A DNA stretch of 64,000 nucleotides from an uncultured Flavobacterium sp. (GCF_963422545.1 NZ_OY730263.1:28158-92157), one strand, 5' to 3'. Positions 41,906-50,692 are shown, counted from the first letter of the stretch. Numbers and translations are program-made. Notes: generated by a model from the sequence alone, not told the origin.

Positions 41906-42313
41906 ATGAGCACACTAATAAAACCAAATCACATAGGGCGAAAAATTAGCCGTATTCGTGAACTTCGAGACATGAAACAAGAAGCTTTGGCGCAAGCTTT
42001 AGGAACAAGTCAACAAACTGTTTCTGCAATTGAAAACAGTGAAACGATAGATGATGAAAAACTTGCAGAAATTGCAAAAGTACTTGGAGTTTCAGTCGAA
42101 GCAATTAAGAACTTCTCTGAAGAAGCTGTCTTAAATATTATTGGTAATACTTATCACGTGGACAATTCTTCTGCGGTTAACTATGGTTGTACTTTTAATC
42201 CTTTAGATAAATTAATACAATCTCATGAAGAGCAAATCAAACTTTATGAACGTTTAGTTCAGGCAGAAAAAGATAAAGTCGAATATCTGGAAAAAATAAT
42301 AAAAGGAAAATAA
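41906..42313 (+). CDS. XRE-family helix-turn-helix regulator
   Basis: The 135-residue protein has an N-terminal XRE DNA-binding domain (about 10-70): RIRELRDMKQEALAQALGTSQQTVSAIENSE (in part). A linker follows, then a C-terminal coiled coil (about 103-133, HEEQIKLYERLVQAEKDKVEYLEKI) for self-association. It may regulate itself or the nuclease-like gene before it. The C-terminal coiled coil is typical of stand-alone Bacteroidota XRE proteins. Confidence 0.9.
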   Translation: MSTLIKPNHIGRKISRIRELRDMKQEALAQALGTSQQTVSAIENSETIDDEKLAEIAKVLGVSVEAIKNFSEEAVLNIIGNTYHVDNSSAVNYGCTFNPLDKLIQSHEEQIKLYERLVQAEKDKVEYLEKIIKGK

Positions 42314-42328
42314 CCTTTTTAAAAAGCA

Positions 42329-42360
42329 AAAACTCCTTAAGAAATTAAGGAGTTTTTTTA
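42329..42360 (+). terminator. Terminator hairpin CTCCTTAA, copy 2
   Basis: Same arms as copy 1 and the same GAAA loop, after the XRE gene. The sequence before it, ATAACCTTTTT then AGCAAAAA, resembles the flank just after the nuclease-like gene at 41690-41711. Confidence 0.9.
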
Positions 42361-42469
42361 TTCGAAAAATAATCCGCTTTTCTTGTAAATTTGTGAAGCC
42401 CTGTATAAGTTGATATAAGCGATTGATACAGATAAAGTCTAGAGAAAATTAAAAAACGTTAATAAATAA

Positions 42470-43036
42470 ATGGAAATATTAATAATAACAGGTCCTCCAT
42501 ATTCTGGAAAAGGTACGCAATGCGAGATTTTAAAAGAAGAACTTAAATTTAAACATATTTCAACCGGAGATAGATGTCGCTTAGAAAAACAGAATAAAAC
42601 GGAAATTGGAAAGATAATGTCTGAATATGAAGAAAAAGGAAATTTAGTGCCTGACTCCATGATGAAAGATCTTTTCAGTAAAATTTTAGATGAAAACATA
42701 TCAAATAATGGAATAATCTTAGATGGATACCCAAGAACTGAACCACAAGTAAATGATTTGATGGAACTTATTGAATCAAAAAAAATGAAAATCGGAAAGG
42801 TTATTAATATTGATGTTCCAAAGACAGAGCTTCTAAAAAGAGCAAAAAAAAGAGCTGAAACTTCTGACCGAAAAGACGACAAAGATGCTGCAATCCATCT
42901 TAAAAGAATTGAAGTCTTTGAAAGTTCAACCAGACCGGCAATAGAATATATGAAGTCTAGAATTAAAGTTTTGACTTTTGATGGATTGGGAACAATTGAT
43001 GAAATAACAAAACGAATTAAAGATAGCTTATATTGA
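42470..43036 (+). CDS. Adenylate-kinase-like nucleoside monophosphate kinase
   Basis: The 188-residue kinase has the P-loop GPPYSGKGTQ (8-17), FKHISTGDRCR, GIILDGYPRTEPQ and a short lid (KKRAETSDRKDDKD) with no Cys zinc site. It transfers phosphate between ATP and a nucleoside monophosphate. The divergence and location in a string of accessory genes suggest an extra copy rather than the housekeeping adk. Terminator copy 3 follows. Confidence 0.85.
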   Translation: MEILIITGPPYSGKGTQCEILKEELKFKHISTGDRCRLEKQNKTEIGKIMSEYEEKGNLVPDSMMKDLFSKILDENISNNGIILDGYPRTEPQVNDLMELIESKKMKIGKVINIDVPKTELLKRAKKRAETSDRKDDKDAAIHLKRIEVFESSTRPAIEYMKSRIKVLTFDGLGTIDEITKRIKDSLY

Positions 43037-43095
43037 TCCTAATTGAAAGTGATCGATAGTAATCAGCAACTTCAACATTCTGCATTAAAAACAAG

Positions 43096-43126
43096 AAACT
43101 CCTTAATTTCTTAAGGAGTTTTTTTA
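43096..43126 (+). terminator. Terminator hairpin CTCCTTAA, copy 3
   Basis: Same arms, loop TTTC (the inverse of GAAA), T7, then ATGTCTTATTTT. It follows the kinase gene. The remaining gap to 43268 shows no feature. Confidence 0.88.
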
Positions 43127-43268
43127 TGTCTTATTTTAAGTTCTTAGAAATACTTCATTCTAACATTAAATCGAAAACCTTTAGCTGTCAAAGACAGTAA
43201 CACAATAAATGAAAACTTCATTGAATTTGAGTTTAGTTATTTTTTATTTTTACCGAACTTATTAATGA

Positions 43269-44240
43269 TCAGAGTAATTTTATAGGTATATAAATATCAA
43301 TAATATGAAAGTTTTGTGGGTGCGACTTGGGATCGTTTAAATGACTTAGAAAGAAATTTCTATTATCAGGCTGATAACCATTTTCTTCAAACCATACTTC
43401 ATAAATATACTTCCAGGTTTTAAAACATTCAGACATTGGTGCTTCTTTATGGAAAATGGCATATAATCCACCGCTTATTGTTGTGTTGCCAATTAATCCT
43501 TCTCCAACTATTCCTTCAGGAACAGACAAACAAACATCAGCCTGAAGCATTCCTGATAAATTAGCATTACTTCTATAAACCGTTAGCGCTTTGGTTTCTG
43601 GAAAATTCACCAAATTTCTGGGAGTTGCCCAACTAAAAAGCTGCTCAAACATCTTACCAAATGTTTCGCTATCATGGTTGTGGATATTAAGATTTCTGAT
43701 ATAAATAACATTAAACTCCTCCATTTTTTTGATTTCAAAATCAAGTTTGACAATTTCACTCATTTCAATATTTTTTAAATTATTTAATTTGAGTGCAAGG
43801 TAGTCTTCGATTTCGGACTGCATTTTTCCAATATTGCTATCTGTTATACCAATATTGCTATTTTTGTGAAGCTTTCGCCATTCACTTGGTGTTACCTGTT
43901 TGACTTCGCGAAAACTTCGTGAAAAAGACGAGATACTTAAAAAACCGCAATCACTCGCAATTTCACTAATTGTTTTTGATGGATTGTTCATTAAGAAAAA
44001 TAGAGCTCTCTCTATTTTTGCATTTTTAATAAATTCATTGATGGTCTTTCCTGTTACCAACTTAAAAATTCTATGGAAATGAAATTTTGAAAAATTAGAA
44101 AGACTAGCCAGTTTTTCTAAAGAAAGTTCTTCATGAAGATTTTCTTTAATATAATCTATACTTTTATTGATTCTAAAGTAATACTCTTTAATAGACTCTT
44201 CCTTTGTCATGCTTATTATTTGTATTGTATTTTTAGCCAA
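43269..44240 (-). CDS. AraC-family regulator with GyrI-like effector domain
   Basis: The 323-residue protein has an AraC double helix-turn-helix (about 25-125: LSLEKLASLSNFSKFHFHRIFKLVTGKTINEFI, then ISEIASDCGFLSISSFSRSFREV, in part). A GyrI-like small-molecule-binding domain (about 165-323) ends FHIIDIYIPIK. Such regulators sense drugs or other small molecules. The start may be Met11. It is alone on the minus strand among plus-strand accessory genes. Confidence 0.92.
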   Translation of the reverse strand: MAKNTIQIISMTKEESIKEYYFRINKSIDYIKENLHEELSLEKLASLSNFSKFHFHRIFKLVTGKTINEFIKNAKIERALFFLMNNPSKTISEIASDCGFLSISSFSRSFREVKQVTPSEWRKLHKNSNIGITDSNIGKMQSEIEDYLALKLNNLKNIEMSEIVKLDFEIKKMEEFNVIYIRNLNIHNHDSETFGKMFEQLFSWATPRNLVNFPETKALTVYRSNANLSGMLQADVCLSVPEGIVGEGLIGNTTISGGLYAIFHKEAPMSECFKTWKYIYEVWFEENGYQPDNRNFFLSHLNDPKSHPQNFHIIDIYIPIKLL

Positions 44241-44305
44241 ATATTACCGGAAATAATGAAGCTTTTTATTGCATTACAAAAGTAGATTTTAAAATTTTCT
44301 AATGA

Positions 44306-44368
44306 ATTATTTTATCGAAAGTTTCTTCAAATCTTGTAAAAGAGGATTCGTAAGGAGTTTTTTTTATG
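44306..44368 (+). other. Gene-tail remnant 2 with half terminator
   Basis: SKVSSNLVKEDS-stop is followed at once by TAAGGAGTTTTTTTTATGAC, the right half of the repeated terminator with its flank. The left arm is missing. Confidence 0.4.
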
Positions 44369-44461
44369 ACTTACATTTTTGTTTTCTGCCTATTCCCGTT
44401 TTGATCACAAATTCACAATTCAAAGACCTTATAACTTCTAAATGCTGTAATATTTTTTTAC

Positions 44462-44469
44462 TACATTTG
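44462..44469 (+). promoter_or_regulatory. -7 box of the PQQ-propeller gene
   Basis: TACATTTG fits TANNTTTG, 73 nt before the start codon. Confidence 0.45.
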
Positions 44470-44542
44470 ACATAGATATTCTTTCGTTTGACAGCTATAT
44501 TGTTGAAAAAGAAATCAAATCATCAACCCCCAAATCTTAAAA

Positions 44543-45709
44543 ATGAAAAAAAATCTAATAACTCTTTTATTTCTATTTACGGTTATAAATATCTTTGGGC
44601 AAACTCCAACCATTTCAAAACCTAATGACATAGTCACTAATAAAGTTATAAATCCGCTTAAAAAAATTCCATTAGATGATGCATCAATCTTAATTTATGA
44701 TTACGACGGTTCTCTAATGTCATTTGATTTAGAAGCTGAACACATTAATTGGATTGTAAAAGCCACAGATTCCTATACTGAAATGTGTGCAAATAAAATA
44801 ACGCTACAGGATGGAGTTATATACATTCCGTTTATTAACGGTGAAATTTTTGCAATTGATAACCAAACTGGTGAAATCTTTTGGAAATCAAGACTAGGTA
44901 ATATTACAGATCAAATTGTACTAAAAAATCAAATTCCAGTTATACATGATGGAAAATTGTTTATAACGACTCAAAGCCCGAATAATACTATTTATGCTCT
45001 TAATCTAAAAGATGGCAGTTTAGTATGGAACTACAAATTAGATTCCTCAAATAATGATGTTCCTGTTCTCTTTTTTGACAACAAAGTTTTTACTCAAAGT
45101 GGGTCTAATTTATATAGTTTTGATGCCAATACAGGAAAACTTCTTAACCAAAAAAGCTTTGAGGAAGCTATAACCGGAAAACCTGTAACAGATGGTGAAA
45201 ATATATTTATCGCAAATGAAAAAAATGTGATTTATGCTTTAAGCCCTAATAAACTAGATGTTTTATGGCAATTTAAAGTAGATGAAAATCAAAATAATAT
45301 CAAGGAACGTATATTTTGCAAAGACAATAAAGTATATTTTGCAGCACAAGGCCCGGAAGTTTCTTCTATATACGCTGTGGATTCAAAAACAGGAACTCAG
45401 CTATGGAAAACGGACTTTAAAGATGATAATATCGAATACATCGTTGAGGAAAGTGATAACGTTTGGGGATATACTCGTAAAGCAAGACTTTTTCAATTAG
45501 ACATAAATAATGGTGAAATAGCATTCGAGGTAAAATTAACCACCAAACCTATTTCAAATCTTGAATTTGCGGTTGATGATTCTTTGTTTTATTATTCTGA
45601 TGCTGCTTTAATTCAATTTGAATTTAAATCAAAAGACGAAAACGAAGTTTATCTGCGAACCTCTATTAAGGACGACCCTTATAGCGCATATGTAAAATTA
45701 ATTCGATAA
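44543..45709 (+). CDS. Exported PQQ-like beta-propeller protein
   Basis: The 388-residue protein has a signal peptide (about 1-19, NIFGQ) and several blades with the PQQ-type pattern: IFAIDNQTGEIFWKS, IYALNLKDGSLVWNY, LYSFDANTGKLL, IYALSPNKLDVLWQF, IYAVDSKTGTQLWKT. The blades end before the C-terminus and no enzyme residues are apparent, so it is more likely a scaffold or binding protein than a dehydrogenase. Its own promoter box and terminator make it a single unit. Confidence 0.88.
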   Translation: MKKNLITLLFLFTVINIFGQTPTISKPNDIVTNKVINPLKKIPLDDASILIYDYDGSLMSFDLEAEHINWIVKATDSYTEMCANKITLQDGVIYIPFINGEIFAIDNQTGEIFWKSRLGNITDQIVLKNQIPVIHDGKLFITTQSPNNTIYALNLKDGSLVWNYKLDSSNNDVPVLFFDNKVFTQSGSNLYSFDANTGKLLNQKSFEEAITGKPVTDGENIFIANEKNVIYALSPNKLDVLWQFKVDENQNNIKERIFCKDNKVYFAAQGPEVSSIYAVDSKTGTQLWKTDFKDDNIEYIVEESDNVWGYTRKARLFQLDINNGEIAFEVKLTTKPISNLEFAVDDSLFYYSDAALIQFEFKSKDENEVYLRTSIKDDPYSAYVKLIR

Positions 45710-45710
45710 C

Positions 45711-45749
45711 AAAAAAGAAGCTGCCTCAATAAGACAGCTTCTTTTTTTT
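45711..45749 (+). terminator. Terminator of the PQQ-propeller gene
   Basis: AAGAAGCTG (45715-45723) and CAGCTTCTT (45735-45743) pair, followed by T-run. It differs from the CTCCTTAA type. Confidence 0.88.
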
Positions 45750-45790
45750 ATCGATATTCCGCTTGTCTTTTCATAAACAATTTTTCATAT

Positions 45791-46240
45791 TTAAACGCCA
45801 AATTGCCTTAAATGATGATCCATGTGTTTGTAGGCTGCGATTCCCCATTGATGGGTTGAAATGTTGCCAAATGCAGGATGTGTAAGTGTCAATTCCTTAT
45901 TGTTTTGCGGAAATTTTTTGATGATTGTTTTAAACAACTCTTTTTGAGTTTCAAACTTATCATCGCCAAATTTTCCTTTTGTTATATGTTGTTCTTCAGT
46001 AATTCTTCCTTTGGTAAATTTTGGTGCTAAATAGATCGCTAATATTCTTAAAAGATATTGCTTTAATACTGTTTTTTGAGTTGTTCGGCTTTCCTCCAGT
46101 ATCTGTTTGTTACAAGAATTGCAATGTGCCAGCATTTCTGTAGAATTCATCTGTCCCCAAATAGATTTACTTTGAGGCGTTAGTTTTTCTATTCTTGTTA
46201 TGAGTTGATTAGCAATCCTTTCATTTAATAAGTTTTTCAT
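45791..46240 (-). CDS. DUF1569 (DinB-like) protein
   Basis: The 149-residue protein has the DUF1569 features: SIWGQMNSTEMLAHCNSCNKQ near residue 30 and a C-terminal HPAFGNISTHQWGIAAYKHMDHHLRQF with His residues for metal binding. It is related to the DinB four-helix fold. Function unknown. It stands alone on the minus strand. Confidence 0.85.
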   Translation of the reverse strand: MKNLLNERIANQLITRIEKLTPQSKSIWGQMNSTEMLAHCNSCNKQILEESRTTQKTVLKQYLLRILAIYLAPKFTKGRITEEQHITKGKFGDDKFETQKELFKTIIKKFPQNNKELTLTHPAFGNISTHQWGIAAYKHMDHHLRQFGV

Positions 46241-46394
46241 AATCTTAAATTTTGCAAAGACAAAACAAATCTAATAATATGTTTCAATTTCCGAAAATAT
46301 TATCTGGACAGAATGAGATGAAGACGTTTTCTTTTATATATTTATTGTTCAAAGTATCCCTTAACAGGCATCTGTTAATTTAAAAAAAATAAAA

Positions 46395-46976
46395 ATGACG
46401 CAACAAAAACAATGGTCAATAGATGAAATTCAAAAAGTTTGGCAATTAGCTTCAAGATTACATAATGGCCAAAAATATGGTGGTTTTGATGATGGCGAAA
46501 AAGTGGAGTATATAAATCATATTGGAAGTGTTGTCTTCGAAGTTTTAAACGCTATTCAATCAACAGAAAATATCAATGCTGATTTAGCAATTAAATGTGC
46601 AATACTTCATGATACTATTGAAGACACGCCGGTGACATATGAAAAAGTAAATGAACTTTTTGGTCATGATGTTGCAAGTGGAGTTCTTGCGCTGACTAAA
46701 AATGATGAAATTGAGGGACAGCTTGAAAAAATGCTTGATAGTCTAAAAAGAATTAAAGAACAGCCTATAGAAATTTGGGCCGTTAAAATGGCTGACAGAA
46801 TTACAAATTTGTACCAACCACCATACTACTGGAAAGACGAAAAAAAATTAAAATATATTGAAGAAGCTAAAATTATACACAACGAATTAAAAGACGGAAA
46901 TAAATATTTGGCAGAAAGATTAAAAAATAAAATTGAAGAGTATCATCGATTTCTTAATGCCTCTCAAATTATTTAG
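46395..46976 (+). CDS. HD-domain alarmone-hydrolase-like protein
   Basis: The 193-residue protein matches the hydrolase half of RelA/SpoT and Mesh1-type small alarmone hydrolases: His23 in RLHNGQKY, His42 in NHIG, His72-Asp73 in AILHDTIEDTP with Glu76-Asp77, and Asp134/Asn138 in KMADRITNL. The full set of hydrolase residues suggests Mn-dependent cleavage of (p)ppGpp or a related 3'-pyrophosphate. No synthetase domain is attached and no toxic synthetase gene is adjacent. Terminator copy 4 follows. Confidence 0.82.
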   Translation: MTQQKQWSIDEIQKVWQLASRLHNGQKYGGFDDGEKVEYINHIGSVVFEVLNAIQSTENINADLAIKCAILHDTIEDTPVTYEKVNELFGHDVASGVLALTKNDEIEGQLEKMLDSLKRIKEQPIEIWAVKMADRITNLYQPPYYWKDEKKLKYIEEAKIIHNELKDGNKYLAERLKNKIEEYHRFLNASQII

Positions 46977-46995
46977 CATAATAACTTTATGTGCT

Positions 46996-47029
46996 AAAAA
47001 AACTCCTTAATTTCTTAAGGAGTTTTTTA
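46996..47029 (+). terminator. Terminator hairpin CTCCTTAA, copy 4
   Basis: Same arms with loop TTTC and T6, after the HD-protein gene. Right edge of the set of repeated hairpins. Confidence 0.88.
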
Positions 47030-47055
47030 TATTTCTAATACTGTTCTGTAAATGT

Positions 47056-47910
47056 TTATTTCTCTCCGTAAATTACGAGTGCACTTGAGTCAATTACAAT
47101 ATTCCCGTCAGGATATCTTTCATTAACTACAGCATAAGTTTCATGTTTTATTTTCTCTTTCATATCATCACTGGCATTTGCAAGAGCAGCAACTATTGGA
47201 GCAGCAACTTCTGTTTGCATTCCCCAGTAGGCATCAATTGTTTTGCAGTTCAATTTTCCGGCTACTTCAACTTGAGAAATATTCTTTAATCCGGCTTCCA
47301 AAAATATATCCGAAATTAATCCGTCTTTGGCACAACGAAACATCCCCGGTGAGCCCGCAGGCGGAGGAGCAAGTTCCAAATTTCTGTTAATGGTTCCCAT
47401 AGTCGCTGTAACCCAAAAGTTTTTTTCGGGAACATTCCAGACTGCCGTAGCAATTTTTCCTCCAGGTTTAAGAACCCGGGCCATTTCTTTGGCCGCTAAT
47501 TGCATATCGGGAAAAAACATAAATCCAAATCGACAACTTATCGCATCAAATGTATTATCAGGAAAAGGAAGCTCGCAAACATCGCATGCAACAGTTTCAA
47601 TGTTTTTAATCCCTTTTAACGCTGCATTTTCGCGGGCTATTTTTAACATATCATCGGCAAGATCAGTCATAACAACTCTTCCTCCGGATAATTTCTCAGC
47701 AATTGTCAGTCCAGGCTCTCCGGTACCTGAAGCAACATCAAGAATAACATCATTTTTTTGCGGGTCTAATAAGTAAATTATTTCATCTCCCATTGGTTTT
47801 AGAAAATCCATTACAAGTTCATCCCATTTCTTCCAGCCTCCAGAAAATTTGTTCCAGGATTGTTTTTGCTGCTCGCGAATTTGTTCAAGGTGCGCTTCCA
47901 TTTTCTTCAA
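47056..47910 (-). CDS. Class I SAM-dependent methyltransferase
   Basis: The 284-residue enzyme has a UbiE-like core: motif I VILDVASGTGEPGL at about 53-66, ENVACD-type acid region in VACDVCELPFPDNTFDAI, and ARVLKPGGKIATAVW. The N-terminus (EQQKQSWNKFSGGWKKWDELV) is typical of UbiE/COQ5-like methyltransferases that act on small or quinone-like substrates. The substrate is unknown. It is convergent with the HD gene. Confidence 0.9.
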   Translation of the reverse strand: MKKMEAHLEQIREQQKQSWNKFSGGWKKWDELVMDFLKPMGDEIIYLLDPQKNDVILDVASGTGEPGLTIAEKLSGGRVVMTDLADDMLKIARENAALKGIKNIETVACDVCELPFPDNTFDAISCRFGFMFFPDMQLAAKEMARVLKPGGKIATAVWNVPEKNFWVTATMGTINRNLELAPPPAGSPGMFRCAKDGLISDIFLEAGLKNISQVEVAGKLNCKTIDAYWGMQTEVAAPIVAALANASDDMKEKIKHETYAVVNERYPDGNIVIDSSALVIYGEK

Positions 47911-48056
47911 TTTTTATGTTCTGTAATTGGTTCCGTTTCTTCAAAAACTAACATTATTCCTGACTAATTTATACCAATCAAAAAATAAATATTGTTGAAG
48001 TTTTTGACTAGCTAATTTACGCAATATTCAAACACAAATAACTGACTAGCAGTTAA

Positions 48057-48878
48057 TTAATTTAATTTAAAATTATTTTCCTTAATTAATTCTGTTTCAA
48101 TTCCGCTGTCAAGCCATAAGAACTTTTCATTAAATCCTGATTTTTCAATCTCATTTTTCAATGACTTTACAGATTGCTTAAAATGCCACCAACCTTCATA
48201 ATGAATCGGAATAACAATGTTTGGATTTAAAAGTTTAGTGGTTTCAATGGCTTCTTCGCCATTCATTGTAACTCTCAAATTCTTTTTTAAGTACGGGAAT
48301 GCCCCGGCTCCCAAATGCAAAATTGCGATGTCAACTTTCTTCTTGTTTTCTAATTCATACAAACCTTCAAAAAGTACTGTATCTCCCGAAATATAAATAC
48401 AGCCATTAGTCTGCCCTTCCCATTCTATTGCAAAACCTAAAACCTTTCCCATAACTTTATCCAGCCTTTTAATGTTGGTGTGTTGTGCAGGTATTGCAGT
48501 TATTTTCAGTCTCTTTACTTTTGTGGTTTCAACATGATATTCCTGCCAATTATCAAGACCAATTGTGTTATTGTTTTTTAAACGTTTTACAGCATCTTTT
48601 GTAGAAAGAACAACGGGAACTGTCTTGATAAAGAGTCTTCCGTTTTTATCTAAATTATCACTGTGATGATCGTGACTTAACAACACTAAATCAACTTTTC
48701 CGATTTCTTCAATTGACAATGCCGGATCAATATATTTTTTTGAGAATGCTATAGGCCGACTGACGTATTGTGGAAAAATACCATCTTTCTTGTCTAATGT
48801 TGGATCGGTTAAAATTTTAAATCCGTTGATGTTTATTAAAACACAAGCAGTGTCAATATGTGTAATGGTAACTTTCAT
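48057..48878 (-). CDS. UlaG-like metallo-beta-lactamase-fold hydrolase
   Basis: The 273-residue protein has the MBL zinc motif SHDHHSDNLDK, an early TDPTLD-type turn, ISGDTVLFEG as the later Asp ligand and IPIHYEGWWHF as the last His. It fits the UlaG-like lactonase or general MBL group with unknown substrate. It follows the Crp/Fnr gene by 72 nt on the minus strand, which may regulate it. Confidence 0.9.
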   Translation of the reverse strand: MKVTITHIDTACVLININGFKILTDPTLDKKDGIFPQYVSRPIAFSKKYIDPALSIEEIGKVDLVLLSHDHHSDNLDKNGRLFIKTVPVVLSTKDAVKRLKNNNTIGLDNWQEYHVETTKVKRLKITAIPAQHTNIKRLDKVMGKVLGFAIEWEGQTNGCIYISGDTVLFEGLYELENKKKVDIAILHLGAGAFPYLKKNLRVTMNGEEAIETTKLLNPNIVIPIHYEGWWHFKQSVKSLKNEIEKSGFNEKFLWLDSGIETELIKENNFKLN

Positions 48879-48950
48879 TTTGTACTAATTTTAATTGTTA
48901 AAGAATAGTACAAAATTGGGTTTATTAAATATTTCCCGAATTGACTTTGG

Positions 48951-49514
48951 TCAAGAAATGCGTTTCCGGATTCTGCTTAAGGTTTCAGGTACAACGCCAA
49001 TATAGGATGCAAGATATTTCAGCGGGATTTGCTGAATGTATTTTGGCTGTTCGTCTAGTAGTTTTTGATATCTTTCCTGTGGAGTTTTGGTCAAAAGATT
49101 TAATTCTCTTTTTACTTTTTTATCCAGTAAATATTCCGTGGCAATTCGACCAAGCTTTTTTGCTGTTTCACATCTTTCGTAAAGTTTTTGCAAGTTTTCG
49201 TTTGATATCGAATACAATTCACAATCGGTCAATGCCTGAATATAAACTTCTGTTTTAGTTCTGTTGTAAAATGAATCGTAGGCACAATAAAATGAATTTC
49301 TGAAAGCAAAATCAAATGTAATTTCTTTATCATTTGCAATTACAAAATACCTAACGATACCGGTATCGATAAACGATAAATAATTCTCTAACTGACCATT
49401 AGATAAAATTAATTCATTTGCAGAAAATTTACGTGTTTTTAGACAACTCAAAAACTCAGTTATATCATTTTCCGAGAAGCCAAGTTTTCCAAAATATACT
49501 ATTAATGAATTCAT
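48951..49514 (-). CDS. Crp/Fnr-family transcriptional regulator
   Basis: The 187-residue protein has a cyclic-nucleotide-binding-type barrel (about 10-110) and a short winged helix at the C-terminus (LKYLASYIGVVPETLSRIRKRI). This compact form is common in Bacteroidota and usually controls a neighbouring gene. Here the MBL hydrolase gene lies directly downstream on the same strand. Confidence 0.9.
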   Translation of the reverse strand: MNSLIVYFGKLGFSENDITEFLSCLKTRKFSANELILSNGQLENYLSFIDTGIVRYFVIANDKEITFDFAFRNSFYCAYDSFYNRTKTEVYIQALTDCELYSISNENLQKLYERCETAKKLGRIATEYLLDKKVKRELNLLTKTPQERYQKLLDEQPKYIQQIPLKYLASYIGVVPETLSRIRKRIS

Positions 49515-49572
49515 TTTTGTTTTCTAAATTGCTATTTATCTAAAGGAAAAGCCTTTCTGGTGTCTTTTGTAA

Positions 49573-49998
49573 TTAAGCCGGTTCCCAAAGTTCAATTTTA
49601 TTTCCGTCAGTATCCAAAATATGCACAAATTTTCCGTAGTCATAACTCGTGATTTCATCTAGTATAGTTACTCCGTTTTCTTTGAGTTTGTTTACAAGTC
49701 CTTCGATATTCTGCACCTGGTAATTAATCATAAACTCTTTTTTGGACGGAGAAAAATATTCATCTCCTTTTTTGAAAGGACTCCACTGAAGCGAATTTAC
49801 TTTATCAGGATTATTAATATCTCTGGATTCAAAAGTCGAACCCCAATCATTGGTTTCAAGTCCAAGATTTTTAGAATACCACTCTTTTATTTCTTTCGGA
49901 TTATCTGAAAAGAAAAAAATACCGCCAATTCCGGTCACTTTTGGTGTTGTGTCAATTGAGGAATTTGAATTGTCTGGTTGTTTTTTTGAATCTTCCAT
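49573..49998 (-). CDS. VOC-family (glyoxalase-like) protein
   Basis: The 141-residue protein has a Ser/Asp/Thr-rich N-terminal extension (1-20), then a VOC fold: GIGGIFFFSDNPKEIKEWYSKNLGL, and a C-terminal LDTDGNKIELWEP with the metal-ligand Glu. It could be a glyoxalase, dioxygenase or resistance protein; the substrate is not readable. It lies between the Crp/Fnr and Pr6Pr genes. Confidence 0.88.
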   Translation of the reverse strand: MEDSKKQPDNSNSSIDTTPKVTGIGGIFFFSDNPKEIKEWYSKNLGLETNDWGSTFESRDINNPDKVNSLQWSPFKKGDEYFSPSKKEFMINYQVQNIEGLVNKLKENGVTILDEITSYDYGKFVHILDTDGNKIELWEPA

Positions 49999-50074
49999 AT
50001 TTGGTTGTTTTTTAGTTGTCTATTTCAATCTATAATGATTAATCTTTTGATTTATTGTTTATTTCAAAAAGTCA

Positions 50075-50692
50075 TTATCTCTTTATAAGTTTATTATTTA
50101 CGGCTATTAATCCTAAACCAATAGCAAAAAAGAGTATTATCATTAAACCGGTATTAATGAAAACTTTTTGGTAGCCAATATTCGTCACGTTCAAAAAAGG
50201 ATATGGATACCAATTTACAATTGATCCGCGAATTAAAGAATAAACCAAATAAGCAAAAGGAAAGAAAATCCAATAAATACCATTCCTCCAGGTTAATCTT
50301 TCTTTTGAAGCAAAGATGAACCAATATAAAATATATAAAATTGGATTTAAAACGTGAAGCAGATTATCAACAATCAATTGCCAGCCTTTTACAACCCAGA
50401 GTCCGCGCAAAATAATGTTATAAACTAATGCCACAATAAATATATAAAGTGCAATAGCTGTTTGAACAGAAATACCCGAAAAGAATATTCCTGTTTTTGT
50501 TTGAGGAAAAAAGACTGAAAATGTCACGCATAATGCAACCAATAAATTAGATAGAATAGTAAAATAACTGAAAAAATTAGTCACAGTTCCCTCCGTAAGA
50601 TAGAGCTGAAACAGAATTGCAAACCAGGCAAAAAAAGCCGTTATTGAAGCAAAGAGCATTTTAGATTTTCCTTTATTTTCTATACTATTCAT
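50075..50692 (-). CDS. Pr6Pr-family membrane protein
   Basis: The 205-residue protein has six membrane segments and the Pr6Pr features: AWFAILFQLYLTEG, TNFFSYFTILSNLLVALC and, in the fourth to fifth helices, LLHVLNPILYILYWFIF and FPFAYLVYSLIRG. The family is of unknown function. Monocistronic. Confidence 0.85.
   Translation of the reverse strand: MNSIENKGKSKMLFASITAFFAWFAILFQLYLTEGTVTNFFSYFTILSNLLVALCVTFSVFFPQTKTGIFFSGISVQTAIALYIFIVALVYNIILRGLWVVKGWQLIVDNLLHVLNPILYILYWFIFASKERLTWRNGIYWIFFPFAYLVYSLIRGSIVNWYPYPFLNVTNIGYQKVFINTGLMIILFFAIGLGLIAVNNKLIKR

Noticed and set aside
39882..47029. Repeated CTCCTTAA hairpins as a CRISPR-like array
   Set aside because: Units are kilobases apart, carry T-runs and follow genes; they are terminators, not spaced repeats.
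47178..47776. Two long plus-strand frames opposite the methyltransferase
   Set aside because: They are antisense to a gene with complete methyltransferase motifs and have no family features.
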